The notes under the pieces: generated by a model | Told to the model about the DNA's origin: nothing | Database searches by the model: none | Seen by the model: only the letters and a program-made list of their open reading frames with translations | Program-made: the position numbers and the translations under genes | Part shown: positions 55,315 to 63,814 of the stretch, one piece after another | Position numbering within the stretch: position 1 is the first letter of the stretch | Layout: each line of letters starts with the position of its first letter | Source: Duganella margarita | Lineage (GTDB): Bacteria > Pseudomonadota > Gammaproteobacteria > Burkholderiales > Burkholderiaceae_D | Assembly (NCBI RefSeq): GCF_009857535.1 | Contig: NZ_WWCS01000008.1 | Location: forward strand, 186,001-250,000 | Reading direction: 5' to 3' | DNA: 64,000 nucleotides

Positions 55315-57717
55315 ATGACCAATTTCATCGTTAAAAAAGTAGCCGTGCTGGGCGCCGGCGTGATGGGCGCGCAAATCGCTGCCCATTGCATCAACGCCAA
55401 AGTGCCAGTGGTGCTGTTTGATCTGCCAGGGAAAGAGGGCACGCCGAAGAACGGCATCGTGCTGAAAGCCATCGAAGGCCTGAAAAAACTGTCGCCGGCT
55501 CCGCTGGGCAACAAGGACCACGCGGCGCTGATCGAAGTGGCCAACTACGAAGACGACCTGGCCAAGCTGGCCGAGTGCGACCTGATTATCGAAGCCATCG
55601 CCGAGCGCATGGACTGGAAGCACGACCTGTACAAAAAGGTCGCGCCGCACATCGCGCCTAACGCCATCTTCGCCTCGAACACCTCGGGCCTGTCGATCAC
55701 CAAGCTGTCGGAAGGTTTCGACGCGGATCTGAAATCGCGCTACTGCGGCGTGCACTTCTTCAACCCGCCGCGCTATATGCACCTGGTGGAAATCATCCCA
55801 ACCGAGTTCACCAAGCCGGAAATCAGCGACCAGCTGGAAGGCTTCCTGACCTCGACCCTGGGCAAGGGCGTGGTCCGCGCCAAGGACACCCCGAACTTCA
55901 TCGCCAACCGCGTCGGCGTGTTCGGCATCCTGGCCATCGTCCACGAAGCTGAAAAATTCGGCCTGTCGGTGGACGTGGTCGATGACCTGACCGGCGCCAA
56001 GCTGGGCCGCGCCAAGTCGGGCACCTTCCGCACCGCGGACGTGGTCGGCCTGGACACCATGGGTCATGTGATCAAAACCATGCAGGACTACCTGCCGAAC
56101 GATCCGTTCGCAGCCGTGTACAAAACCCCGGCCGTGCTGGCCAAGCTGGTGGAAAAAGGCGCGCTGGGTCAGAAGACCGGCGCCGGCTTCTACAAAAAAG
56201 TAGGCAAGGAAATCCAACGCCTGGACTTCGCCACCGGTGAATATGTCGCCGGCGGCGCCAAGGCAGCCGACATCGTGGCCCGCATCCTGAAGGAAAAAGA
56301 TCCGGTCAAGAAAATGAAAGCGATGCGCGAATCGACCAATCCACAGGCGCAGTTCCTGTGGGCGATCTTCCGCGACGCCTTCCACTACATCGCCGTGCAT
56401 CTGGAAAGCATCGCCGACAACGCGCGCGACATCGACTTCGCCATGCGCTGGGGCTTCGGCTGGACCGTCGGTCCGTTCGAAACCTGGCAAGCCTCCGGCT
56501 GGACCCAGGTGGCCCAGTGGGTGAAAGAAGACATCGATGCCGGCCACGCACTGTGCAACGCACCGCTGCCAGCCTGGGTATTCGAAGGCCCGGTCGCTGA
56601 AAAAGGCGGCGTTCACACCCCTGAGGGTTCGTGGTCGGCAGTGTCGAAATCGTTCGTGCCGCGTTCGGAACTGGCGGTCTACAAGCGCCAGGAATTCCGC
56701 GCACCAGTTTTGGGTTCGGGCGAAATCGACGGCCGCAAAGCCGGCACCACCGTGTTCGAGGACGACGACGTGCGCCTGTGGCACTCGGGCGACGAAGTGC
56801 TGGTCATCTCGCTGAAAACCAAGCTGCACGTGATCAGCCCAGGCGTGATCGCAGGCTTCAAGAAAGCACTGGCGGAAGCCGAGAAGAACTTCAAGGGCCT
56901 GGTGATCTGGAGCGCGGATGCCGCCGACGGCGGCGCGTTCTCGGCTGGCGCCGACCTGCAATCGGCACTGCCAGCCTTCATGAGCGGCGGCGCCAAGGCA
57001 GTCGACCCGATCATCAAGGAACTGCAAGACACCTTCATGGCGATGAAATACTCGAACGTGCCAGTGGTGGCGGCGGTAGCCGGCATCGCGCTGGGCGGCG
57101 GCTGCGAAATGGCGCTGCACGCATCGAAACGCGTGGCGTCGATCGAGTCGTACATCGGCCTGGTGGAAGTGGGCGTGGGCCTGATCCCGGCCGGCGGCGG
57201 CCTGAAAGAGGCGGCGGCGCGCGCCTACAAGGAAGCCAAGGGCACCGACATCCTGCAATTCCTGAAAACCGGCTTCACCAATGCGGCCACCGCCAACGTG
57301 TCGAAATCGGCACTGGAAGCGCAGGCGATGGGCTACCTGAAAGAAGACGACGTCATCGTGTTCAACCCGTACGAACTGCTGTACGTGGCCAAGACCGAAG
57401 CGCGCGCCATGTTCGACAAGGGCTACCGCGCGCCGCTGAAGGCGCCGATCCAGGTGACCGGCCGCTACGGCTGGGGCACCATCAAGGCGCAACTGGTCAA
57501 CATGCGTGACGGCGGCTTCATCTCCGCGCACGACTTCAAGCTGGGCGACATGATCGCGCAAATCGTCAGTGGTGGCGATATCGATCAGGGTTCGTTCGTG
57601 AACGAACAGTGGCTGCTGGACATGGAACGCAAAGCCTTCCTGGAGCTGCTGAACCATCCGAAAACCCAAGAGCGCATCATGGGCATGCTGCAAACCGGCA
57701 AGCCAGTCCGCAACTAA
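55315..57717 (+). CDS. 3-hydroxyacyl-CoA dehydrogenase/enoyl-CoA hydratase, FadN type
   Basis: This 800-residue bifunctional enzyme has the dehydrogenase part first: the NAD site VAVLGAGVMGAQIAAH is at about 6-21. The crotonase domain comes last (about 490-710; FSAGADLQ, IALGGGCEMALH). This order is that of Bacillus FadN and PA-type homologues, the reverse of E. coli FadB. It carries out hydration and oxidation in beta-oxidation. It works with the adjacent thiolase. Confidence 0.94.
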   Translation: MTNFIVKKVAVLGAGVMGAQIAAHCINAKVPVVLFDLPGKEGTPKNGIVLKAIEGLKKLSPAPLGNKDHAALIEVANYEDDLAKLAECDLIIEAIAERMDWKHDLYKKVAPHIAPNAIFASNTSGLSITKLSEGFDADLKSRYCGVHFFNPPRYMHLVEIIPTEFTKPEISDQLEGFLTSTLGKGVVRAKDTPNFIANRVGVFGILAIVHEAEKFGLSVDVVDDLTGAKLGRAKSGTFRTADVVGLDTMGHVIKTMQDYLPNDPFAAVYKTPAVLAKLVEKGALGQKTGAGFYKKVGKEIQRLDFATGEYVAGGAKAADIVARILKEKDPVKKMKAMRESTNPQAQFLWAIFRDAFHYIAVHLESIADNARDIDFAMRWGFGWTVGPFETWQASGWTQVAQWVKEDIDAGHALCNAPLPAWVFEGPVAEKGGVHTPEGSWSAVSKSFVPRSELAVYKRQEFRAPVLGSGEIDGRKAGTTVFEDDDVRLWHSGDEVLVISLKTKLHVISPGVIAGFKKALAEAEKNFKGLVIWSADAADGGAFSAGADLQSALPAFMSGGAKAVDPIIKELQDTFMAMKYSNVPVVAAVAGIALGGGCEMALHASKRVASIESYIGLVEVGVGLIPAGGGLKEAAARAYKEAKGTDILQFLKTGFTNAATANVSKSALEAQAMGYLKEDDVIVFNPYELLYVAKTEARAMFDKGYRAPLKAPIQVTGRYGWGTIKAQLVNMRDGGFISAHDFKLGDMIAQIVSGGDIDQGSFVNEQWLLDMERKAFLELLNHPKTQERIMGMLQTGKPVRN

Positions 57718-57728
57718 GGAATAAGACA

Positions 57729-58925
57729 ATGAGCAAACAAGTTCAAGACGCATACATCGTCGCCGCGACCCGCACCCCGATCGGCAAAGCGCCGCGCGGC
57801 ATGTTCAACAAAACCCGCCCGGACGACCTGCTGGTGCGCGTGATCCAGTCGGCACTGGCGCAGGCGCCTGGCCTGGACCCGGCGCTGATTACCGACGCCA
57901 TCATCGGCTGTTCGTTCCCGGAAGCGGAGCAGGGCTTCAACATCGCCCGTCAATCGGTGCTGCTGGCCGGCCTGCCGAAAACTGTCGGCGGCGTCACCAT
58001 CAACCGTTACTGCGCGTCGGGCATCACCGCCCTGGCCATGGCGGCTGACCGCATCCGCGTGGGCGAATGCGATGTCATGCTGGCTGGCGGCGTCGAGTCG
58101 ATGTCGATGGTGCCGATGATGGGTCACCACCCGTCGATGAACCTGAATATGTTCACCGACGAAAACGTCGGCATGGCCTACGGCATGGGCCTGACCGCTG
58201 AAAAAGTGGCAGAGCAATGGAAAGTGTCGCGCGAAGACCAGGACGCGTTCTCGGTGGAATCGCACCGCCGTGCCGTCGCCGCGCAGCAGGCTGGCTTCTT
58301 CAAGGATGAGACCACCCCGGTGGAAATCATCACCCGCACGCCAGACCTGGCCACCGGTGAAATCAAGGTCAAGACCCGCACCGTCGATACCGACGAAGGC
58401 GCGCGTCCAGAGACCAGCATGGAAACCCTGGGCAAGCTGAAGCCAGTGTTTGCCGCCAAAGGTTCGGTTACCGCCGGTAACAGCTCGCAGATGTCGGACG
58501 GCGCCGGTGCGCTGCTGGTGGTCTCCGAGAAGATCCTGCGCGAGCACAATCTGACCCCGCTGGCCAAGTTCTCGTCGTTCGCTGTCAAAGGCGTGCCCCC
58601 GGAAATCATGGGTATCGGTCCTAAATTTGCGATTCCGGATGCACTGAAGGCCGCCGGCATCACCCAGGACCAACTGGACTGGATCGAGCTGAATGAAGCG
58701 TTCGCCGCGCAAGCGCTGGCCGTGATCCGCGATCTGGGCCTGGACCCATCCAAGGTCAACCCGATGGGCGGCGCGATTGCGCTGGGCCACCCGCTGGGCG
58801 CGACCGGTGCGATCCGCGCCGCCACCGTGGTGCACGCACTGCGCCGCAACAACCTGAAATACGGCATGGTCACCATGTGCGTAGGCGCGGGCATGGGCGC
58901 AGCCGGCATCATCGAACGCGTGTAA
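57729..58925 (+). CDS. fadA: acetyl-CoA C-acyltransferase (3-ketoacyl-CoA thiolase)
   Basis: This 398-residue thiolase has the acylated Cys95 in NRYCASG, His in GHPLGATGA, and the second Cys in CVGAGMGAAG. It completes the beta-oxidation cycle by releasing acetyl-CoA. ATG 57729 has AAGGAA upstream and is 11 bases after the FadN-type stop. The next gene is separated by a repeat pair. Confidence 0.94.
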   Translation: MSKQVQDAYIVAATRTPIGKAPRGMFNKTRPDDLLVRVIQSALAQAPGLDPALITDAIIGCSFPEAEQGFNIARQSVLLAGLPKTVGGVTINRYCASGITALAMAADRIRVGECDVMLAGGVESMSMVPMMGHHPSMNLNMFTDENVGMAYGMGLTAEKVAEQWKVSREDQDAFSVESHRRAVAAQQAGFFKDETTPVEIITRTPDLATGEIKVKTRTVDTDEGARPETSMETLGKLKPVFAAKGSVTAGNSSQMSDGAGALLVVSEKILREHNLTPLAKFSSFAVKGVPPEIMGIGPKFAIPDALKAAGITQDQLDWIELNEAFAAQALAVIRDLGLDPSKVNPMGGAIALGHPLGATGAIRAATVVHALRRNNLKYGMVTMCVGAGMGAAGIIERV

Positions 58926-58946
58926 CACAAACACAGCCCACGAATC

Positions 58947-59023
58947 GTCATTCCGGCGAAGGCCGGAATCCATACTGCGCTTGCGTTTCTGCGTTCTATG
59001 GGTTCCGGCCTTCGCCGGAACGA
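58947..59023. repeat. BIME-like pair of inverted REP hairpins in the fad operon
   Basis: Two copies of the same 18-base hairpin unit (TTCCGGC-GAAG-GCCGGAA) lie at 58951-58968 and, inverted, at 59003-59020. Their flanks are also similar (GTCATTCC.. and GTCGTTCC.. read outward-in). The 34-base spacer is unrelated. The element lies 22 bases after the fadA stop and 21 bases before the next gene. Repeats of this family are common in many proteobacterial genomes. Confidence 0.8.
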
Positions 59024-59044
59024 CATCAGGCTACGGAGACAGAT

Positions 59045-59818
59045 ATGGAAATTTTAAGCAGCATCGACAACGGCATCCTGACGCTGGAATTCAACCGTCC
59101 CGAGCGCAAGAACGCCATCACCGCCGCCATGTATCAAACCATGGCCGACGCGCTGACCGCCGCCGAAACCGACACCGCCGTACGCGCCATCCTGCTGACC
59201 GGCAAAGCCGAGATTTTCACCGCCGGCAACGACCTGGAAGACTTCATGAAAACCGCCCCAGCCGGCGGCGCGATTGAAGACCGTTCCGTCTACAAATTCA
59301 TGATGGCGCTGAGTGGCGCCACCAAGCCAGTGGTGGCAGCGGTGGCCGGCAACGCGGTCGGCATCGGCACCACGCTGCTGATGCATTGCGACCTGGTCTA
59401 CGCGGCCGACAACGCCAAGTTCTCGATGCCGTTCGTACAGCTGGGCCTGTGCCCGGAATTCGGCTCCAGCCTGCTGTTGACGCAAATCGCCGGCTACCCG
59501 CGCGCAGCTGAAAAGCTGATGCTGGGCGAAGCCTTCGGCGCGCAGGAAGCGCTGGAGATGGGCCTGATTTCGAAAGTGCTGCCGGTGGCCGAACTGCGCG
59601 CGTTTGCCGAAGGCCAGGCCGCCAAATTGGTGGCATTGCCAGCCAGCTCGATCCGCGTCACCAAGGAACTGATGAAAGCTGCCCGCAAAGCGCCGGTGAG
59701 CGACGCCATCGCCGCCGAAAACACCCACTTCGGCGCCATGCTGTCCGCTCCGGAAGCCAAAGAAGCTTTCATGGCCTTCTTCCAGAAACGCAAACCGGAC
59801 TTCACTCAGTTTGCTTAA
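59045..59818 (+). CDS. enoyl-CoA hydratase
   Basis: This 257-residue crotonase-fold enzyme starts at ATG 59045 with GGAG upstream. The oxyanion motifs are FTAGNDLEDF and AVAGNAVGIGTTLLMH, and Glu in LCPEFGSSLL marks the second active-site region. It is a likely accessory hydratase or isomerase in the same fad operon. Its stop overlaps the convergent DUF1640 gene by 4 bases. Confidence 0.92.
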   Translation: MEILSSIDNGILTLEFNRPERKNAITAAMYQTMADALTAAETDTAVRAILLTGKAEIFTAGNDLEDFMKTAPAGGAIEDRSVYKFMMALSGATKPVVAAVAGNAVGIGTTLLMHCDLVYAADNAKFSMPFVQLGLCPEFGSSLLLTQIAGYPRAAEKLMLGEAFGAQEALEMGLISKVLPVAELRAFAEGQAAKLVALPASSIRVTKELMKAARKAPVSDAIAAENTHFGAMLSAPEAKEAFMAFFQKRKPDFTQFA

Positions 59819-60108
59819 TGTGGCAAGTAGCGCAGGGCAGCGATAATCAAGCTGGTCTGCGCGATACACAGCGTGATGTACCACTTCAGCATGTCGACCT
59901 TAAGTGACTGAATCTGCTCCCCCACATAGAGCGATACCCATTCTTTCACCCATTCCTTTAGCCTGACTTCGAGCGCGTCCAAATCATCTTTGGTAGCAAC
60001 TTGGGCCACTACCTCGGCCAGCATCTGAGCGTGCACCTCCGCCTGCTCGCGCGGTACACCGACCGTCTCCAGTCGTTTGCAATAGCCAAGAGTGTCGAGG
60101 GAGTTCAT
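59815..60108 (-). CDS. DUF1640 (CCDC90-like) coiled-coil membrane protein
   Basis: This protein has 97 residues from ATG 60108. An N-terminal helical segment (FVKRL-like LGYCKRLETVGVPREQAEVHAQML) is followed by a coiled coil (TKDDLDALEVRLKEWVKEW) and one C-terminal transmembrane helix (YITLCIAQTSLIIAALRYL). This layout is that of DUF1640, related to the mitochondrial CCDC90/MCUR1 fold. Its function in bacteria is unknown. An in-frame start 39 bases upstream would add a non-conserved leader. Confidence 0.78.
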   Translation of the reverse strand: MNSLDTLGYCKRLETVGVPREQAEVHAQMLAEVVAQVATKDDLDALEVRLKEWVKEWVSLYVGEQIQSLKVDMLKWYITLCIAQTSLIIAALRYLPH

Positions 60109-60164
60109 GCGGAACAGTATGCGCTTCGCCCCTGCAATTTCAAGCACCGCACGTTTGATGCGTG

Positions 60165-60833
60165 TCAGGACGAACGGCGGCGTGACAGGATGAATTGTTC
60201 AAGATCCTTGCAGGCGTGTTCGATGTGGCGCTTCAGCAGCGCGGCGGCGCCTCGGACGTCGCCGGTGCGGCAGAGCCCGACCAGTTGTTCGTGTTCCTGC
60301 TGTGCTTGCTTGATGCTGTCGGCGCTCAGCGATAATTGCATGCGCGTGTAGCGGTCGGTCTGTTGCAGCAGTGTGGCGACGATGGCCGCCGTGCGCGGCT
60401 GTTGCGCGCGCGACAGCAGCACCTCGTGCAAACGCGTGTTGAGTTCGCCCCAGCGGGTGGTGTGCTGGGCATGCAGTTCCACCTTGTATTCGGCCAGGAT
60501 GGCGTCGAGCTGGGCGTAATCTTCCGCCGTCAACTTGGGCGCGGACTTCTTCAGCAGCAGCGGCTCCAGCAGGCTGCGCAACATGAACAGCTCGCTGATT
60601 TCATCAATCGACAGGCCAGACACCACGGCGCCCTTGTGCGGCACGATGGTGACCAGCCCTTCGCCTTCCAGCTGCACCAGCGCCTCGCGCACCGGAATCC
60701 GGCTGATGCCGAACTCGGTCGCGAGCGCGTCCTGCCGCAGCGAAAAGCCTTCCGGCAGTTCGCCCGACATGATCTTGCGGCGCAGCGCGTCAGCAGCCTG
60801 CTCCGCTACCGTGGTGACGGCGAATCCCTTCAC
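60165..60833 (-). CDS. GntR family (FCD) regulator
   Basis: This protein has 222 residues from GTG 60833, chosen because it overlaps the DapA-family stop as GTGA and has AAGGAA upstream; a GTG at 60854 is the alternative. It has an N-terminal winged HTH (residues about 8-72; EFGISRIPVREALVQLEGEGLV) and a C-terminal FCD ligand domain. It is the second gene after a DapA-family enzyme and probably controls it. The ligand is unknown. Confidence 0.93.
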   Translation of the reverse strand: MKGFAVTTVAEQAADALRRKIMSGELPEGFSLRQDALATEFGISRIPVREALVQLEGEGLVTIVPHKGAVVSGLSIDEISELFMLRSLLEPLLLKKSAPKLTAEDYAQLDAILAEYKVELHAQHTTRWGELNTRLHEVLLSRAQQPRTAAIVATLLQQTDRYTRMQLSLSADSIKQAQQEHEQLVGLCRTGDVRGAAALLKRHIEHACKDLEQFILSRRRSS

Positions 60834-61774
60834 GCGGCCACTTCCTTCGACCACGCGGCGTACCAGGTGCGGAACAGCGCGTACTGGGTGTCGGCGTAGC
60901 GGCGCTGGCTGGCGCTCAGCGCATCGGTTTCGTTAAAGTGCAGCGTGTATTCCGTGTCGCCGTTCAGCACCATCAGGTATTTGTAGAACAGCACCAGGTC
61001 GGTGCCTTCGTCAAACGACGACAGCACCAGCAGCGCAGCTTCCAGTTCGCGTGCCTGACGGCGCGCCACGGCATCGCCGGCGGCCGCCTTGCGCGACAGG
61101 GCGACCAGGTGCAGCACCTCACGCGGCAGCGCATTGCCGATGCCGGTGATGGCGCCGGTCGCACCGCAGTTGACGAAGCCATGGAACACCTGGGTATCGA
61201 CACCGACCATCAGCGTGACGTTGTCGTCCTGGCTGGTGATGTGTTCGGCCGCGTAACGCAGGTCGGCGGCGCCGCCGAATTCCTTGAAGCCGATCAGGTT
61301 AGGATGCCTGGCGCGCAGTTCGAAGAACAGGTCGGCGCGGGTGGCGAAGCCGTAGTAAGGGCTGTTGTAGATCACGGCCGGCAGGTCAGGCGCCGCTGCC
61401 AGGATGGCCGAGAAGTGCGCCTTCTGCGCCGCCGGCGAGGAGCCGCGCGACAGCAGACGAGGAATCACCATCAGGCCCTTGGCGCCGACCTTGGCCGCAT
61501 GCGCCGCATGCGACACCGCTTCCCTGGAGTTGACCGCGCCGGTGCCGACGATCACCGGCACGCCGGCGGCCGTCAGGCGTGCCACGCCTTCCTGGCGCTG
61601 CGCTTCGGTCAGTAGCGGCCAGTCGCCCATCGAGCCGCAATACACCACCGCGCTCATGCCGGCGGCTATCAGTTCGCGTGCCTTGTGCACCAGCGCGTCG
61701 TAGTCGGGCAGGCGGTCGGCGGTGCAAGGTGTCATCAGGGCCGGGATGGTGCCGGTGAAAATATTGTCGCTCAT
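60830..61774 (-). CDS. DapA-superfamily lyase/deaminase, possibly pyrroline-4-hydroxy-2-carboxylate deaminase
   Basis: This 314-residue (beta/alpha)8 aldolase-type protein has Tyr136 in VIYNSPYYGFA and the Schiff-base Lys164 in GFKEFGG, at the DapA positions (Y133, K161 in E. coli). The substrate loop reads CGSMGDWPLL rather than the GTTGE of true DapA, so lysine synthesis is unlikely. The sequence style resembles hydroxyproline-pathway deaminases, but no other hydroxyproline gene is present. It is coupled to the GntR gene. Upstream (61820-61870) is an AT-rich region with TTGTATAAAAT on the minus strand, the probable promoter and GntR site. Confidence 0.8.
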   Translation of the reverse strand: MSDNIFTGTIPALMTPCTADRLPDYDALVHKARELIAAGMSAVVYCGSMGDWPLLTEAQRQEGVARLTAAGVPVIVGTGAVNSREAVSHAAHAAKVGAKGLMVIPRLLSRGSSPAAQKAHFSAILAAAPDLPAVIYNSPYYGFATRADLFFELRARHPNLIGFKEFGGAADLRYAAEHITSQDDNVTLMVGVDTQVFHGFVNCGATGAITGIGNALPREVLHLVALSRKAAAGDAVARRQARELEAALLVLSSFDEGTDLVLFYKYLMVLNGDTEYTLHFNETDALSASQRRYADTQYALFRTWYAAWSKEVAA

Positions 61775-61915
61775 GGTGTTTCCTTCAACAGAGTCATGGG
61801 AAAGGGGATGGGCGAAATCATACTTCGATTTTGGATATTTTATACAATCAAAAGGCGTAGTATGCAGATTTAGTCATCTAATGTGCTGATTTCTAACGCC
61901 TGCGCCGCCGGGCGC

Positions 61916-62620
61916 TTAGCCGGCGGTAAGCGCCATCAGCGCCTTGCGGTAGCTGCGGCTGACGCGCAGGCGCGCGCCGCTGGTCAGCACGGCTTCGTGT
62001 TCGCCGTCTTCGCCCAGTTCAATCGACTGCAACTTGGCCAGGTTGATGATGGTGGAGCGATGGATGCGGCAGAAGGTGGCCGGGTCCAGATCCTGCGCCA
62101 GTTCGGCGATGCTGCGGCGGAGCAGATGCGTTTGGGCGCCGACGTGCAGCGAGGCGTAGTAGTCGGCCGCGCCGATCCAGTCGATATCGGCGACCGGCAG
62201 GAACAGCACCTGGCCGGAGTGCTTGAGCACCAAGCGCTCCGCCTGCGTCTGCGCGCGTGGCAGGCGTTCCCGCGCGCGCAGCAGCGCCGTGCTGAAGCGC
62301 TCATCGCTGAAAGGCTTGAGCAGGTAGTCGAGCGCACCTACGTCAAACGCACGCAGCGCGTGCTGGTCGTAGGCGGTGACGAAGATGACGGCTGGAGGCA
62401 ACTCGCCGCCCAGCATCTCCAGCACATCGAAGCCGTCGCATTCCGGCATCTGGATGTCGAGGAACAGCAGGTCCGGCCGCATGCTGCGGACCGCGTCCAG
62501 CGCGGCGCTGCCGGATTCGCATTCGGCCACCAGTTCGATGTCGGCCTGCTTGCGCAGCAGCGCCTTGAGGTTGGCGCGGGCCGGCGCTTCGTCGTCGACA
62601 ATAATGGCGCGTAGCTTCAT
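61916..62620 (-). CDS. LytTR-type response regulator (BtsR/YehT-like)
   Basis: This 234-residue protein has a receiver domain (about 1-120; acidic DD9-10, phosphoacceptor D55 in LLFLDIQMPE, Lys107 region YLLKPF) and a C-terminal LytTR DNA-binding domain (about 130-232). It overlaps the sensor kinase gene by 4 bases and is its partner. Target genes are not evident; the DJ-1-like gene across the divergent gap is one candidate. Confidence 0.92.
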   Translation of the reverse strand: MKLRAIIVDDEAPARANLKALLRKQADIELVAECESGSAALDAVRSMRPDLLFLDIQMPECDGFDVLEMLGGELPPAVIFVTAYDQHALRAFDVGALDYLLKPFSDERFSTALLRARERLPRAQTQAERLVLKHSGQVLFLPVADIDWIGAADYYASLHVGAQTHLLRRSIAELAQDLDPATFCRIHRSTIINLAKLQSIELGEDGEHEAVLTSGARLRVSRSYRKALMALTAG

Positions 62621-63678
62621 GCGGTCACGCCGCTGAGTGGAAGCGCAATGCGGACTTCGACGCCGCCATCGCGGTTGTGCATCTCCAGCGTATGGCGTTC
62701 GCCATACAAGCCGCGCAGGCGCTCGCGGACGTTGCTCCAGCCGATGCCTGCGCGCGCCGGCGCCGCATCGGCTGGCATTGAGGGACCGTCGTTGTAGATG
62801 ACGATGTCCAGCATCCCGCCGGCGGCGCTGACGGACAGCCGTATCGCGCCGCCTTGTGCGCGGTGCGCCAGGCCGTGCTTGAAGCCATTTTCCACCAGCG
62901 GTTGCAGCAGCAGGCTCGGTATGCTGGCGGACATCAGCGACGGCGGCGCCTGCACGCTGTATTGCAGGCGCTCGCCAAAGCGCATCTTCTGGATGGTGAA
63001 GTATTTGTCGAGGAAGGCCAGTTCTTCTCCCAGCGAGATCAGGTTGCGGTCGGAGTCGTCCAGCATGCGGCGCAGCAGTTCGCTGAGGCCGGCGAGGGTG
63101 TCGACGGCGGCATCGTTGCGCTGTTCGCGTACCAGGCCGGTGACGGTGTTCAGGGTATTGAACAGGAAGTGCGGCTCGATTTGCCGGCGCAAGCCATCCA
63201 GCTGCGCCTTGACGCGCTCCGCCTGTTCCAGCAGCAGCCGCTCACGCGCATGCAGGCCGTAGCCGATGGCGAACACGGTGGCGTAGATCACCACGTCCGC
63301 CAGCAGGCCGCCGACGAAGTGCTGGTACCACAGGACCAGCCATGGCGGCGTGTCCGGCACCATCCATGGATTCAGCGTGGATTCCAGCGTCGCCGTCCAC
63401 ACGGCGCTGATCACGCCGATCATCAGGCATGCGGCAAGATGAATAATCCATGTGCGCCAGCCGGCACGATGGCGGCTGGCAAAGCGTATGCCTTGTTGAA
63501 GCACGGCTGGCGTCACCAGCGCCAACACCAGCCAGTAGAAAAAGCGGAAGAAGAATAGCGCCGTCCACGCGTGATGCATGCCGGCGGTGCGCATCAGGAA
63601 GACGTTCTGCGTGGCGTCGAATAGCGCCAGACCAAACCAGACCGCCGCGATCCAGGCGCGTGTAGGGAGAGTATTCAT
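62617..63678 (-). CDS. LytS/His_kinase family membrane sensor kinase
   Basis: This protein has 353 residues from ATG 63678. Four hydrophobic helices (about 8-30, 38-62, 78-98, 118-142) are followed by a coiled coil and the His_kinase domain with phosphoacceptor His170 in EPHFLFNTLNT, then an HATPase_c domain (LLLQPLVENGFKHG, GIGWSNVRERL). There is no separate periplasmic sensor domain, so sensing is probably within the membrane. It is coupled with the LytTR regulator. Confidence 0.92.
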   Translation of the reverse strand: MNTLPTRAWIAAVWFGLALFDATQNVFLMRTAGMHHAWTALFFFRFFYWLVLALVTPAVLQQGIRFASRHRAGWRTWIIHLAACLMIGVISAVWTATLESTLNPWMVPDTPPWLVLWYQHFVGGLLADVVIYATVFAIGYGLHARERLLLEQAERVKAQLDGLRRQIEPHFLFNTLNTVTGLVREQRNDAAVDTLAGLSELLRRMLDDSDRNLISLGEELAFLDKYFTIQKMRFGERLQYSVQAPPSLMSASIPSLLLQPLVENGFKHGLAHRAQGGAIRLSVSAAGGMLDIVIYNDGPSMPADAAPARAGIGWSNVRERLRGLYGERHTLEMHNRDGGVEVRIALPLSGVTA

Positions 63679-63814
63679 GCGCTCACGATAAACGAGAATG
63701 GCGCGTCCGGGCAAACAATGCAGCGAAATGCCGGCGCCGTGCAGCCGGCGTGCTGGCCGGAGGCGGACCTCAGCGGCGACACTGAGGCTCTCTTCACATC
63801 TCTGGGAAAATGCA

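Noticed and set aside
53164..57753. A 1529-codon open frame antisense to the acyl-CoA dehydrogenase and FadN-type genes
   Set aside because: It is a by-product of high G+C at third codon positions; the opposite strand encodes complete, recognisable enzymes throughout.
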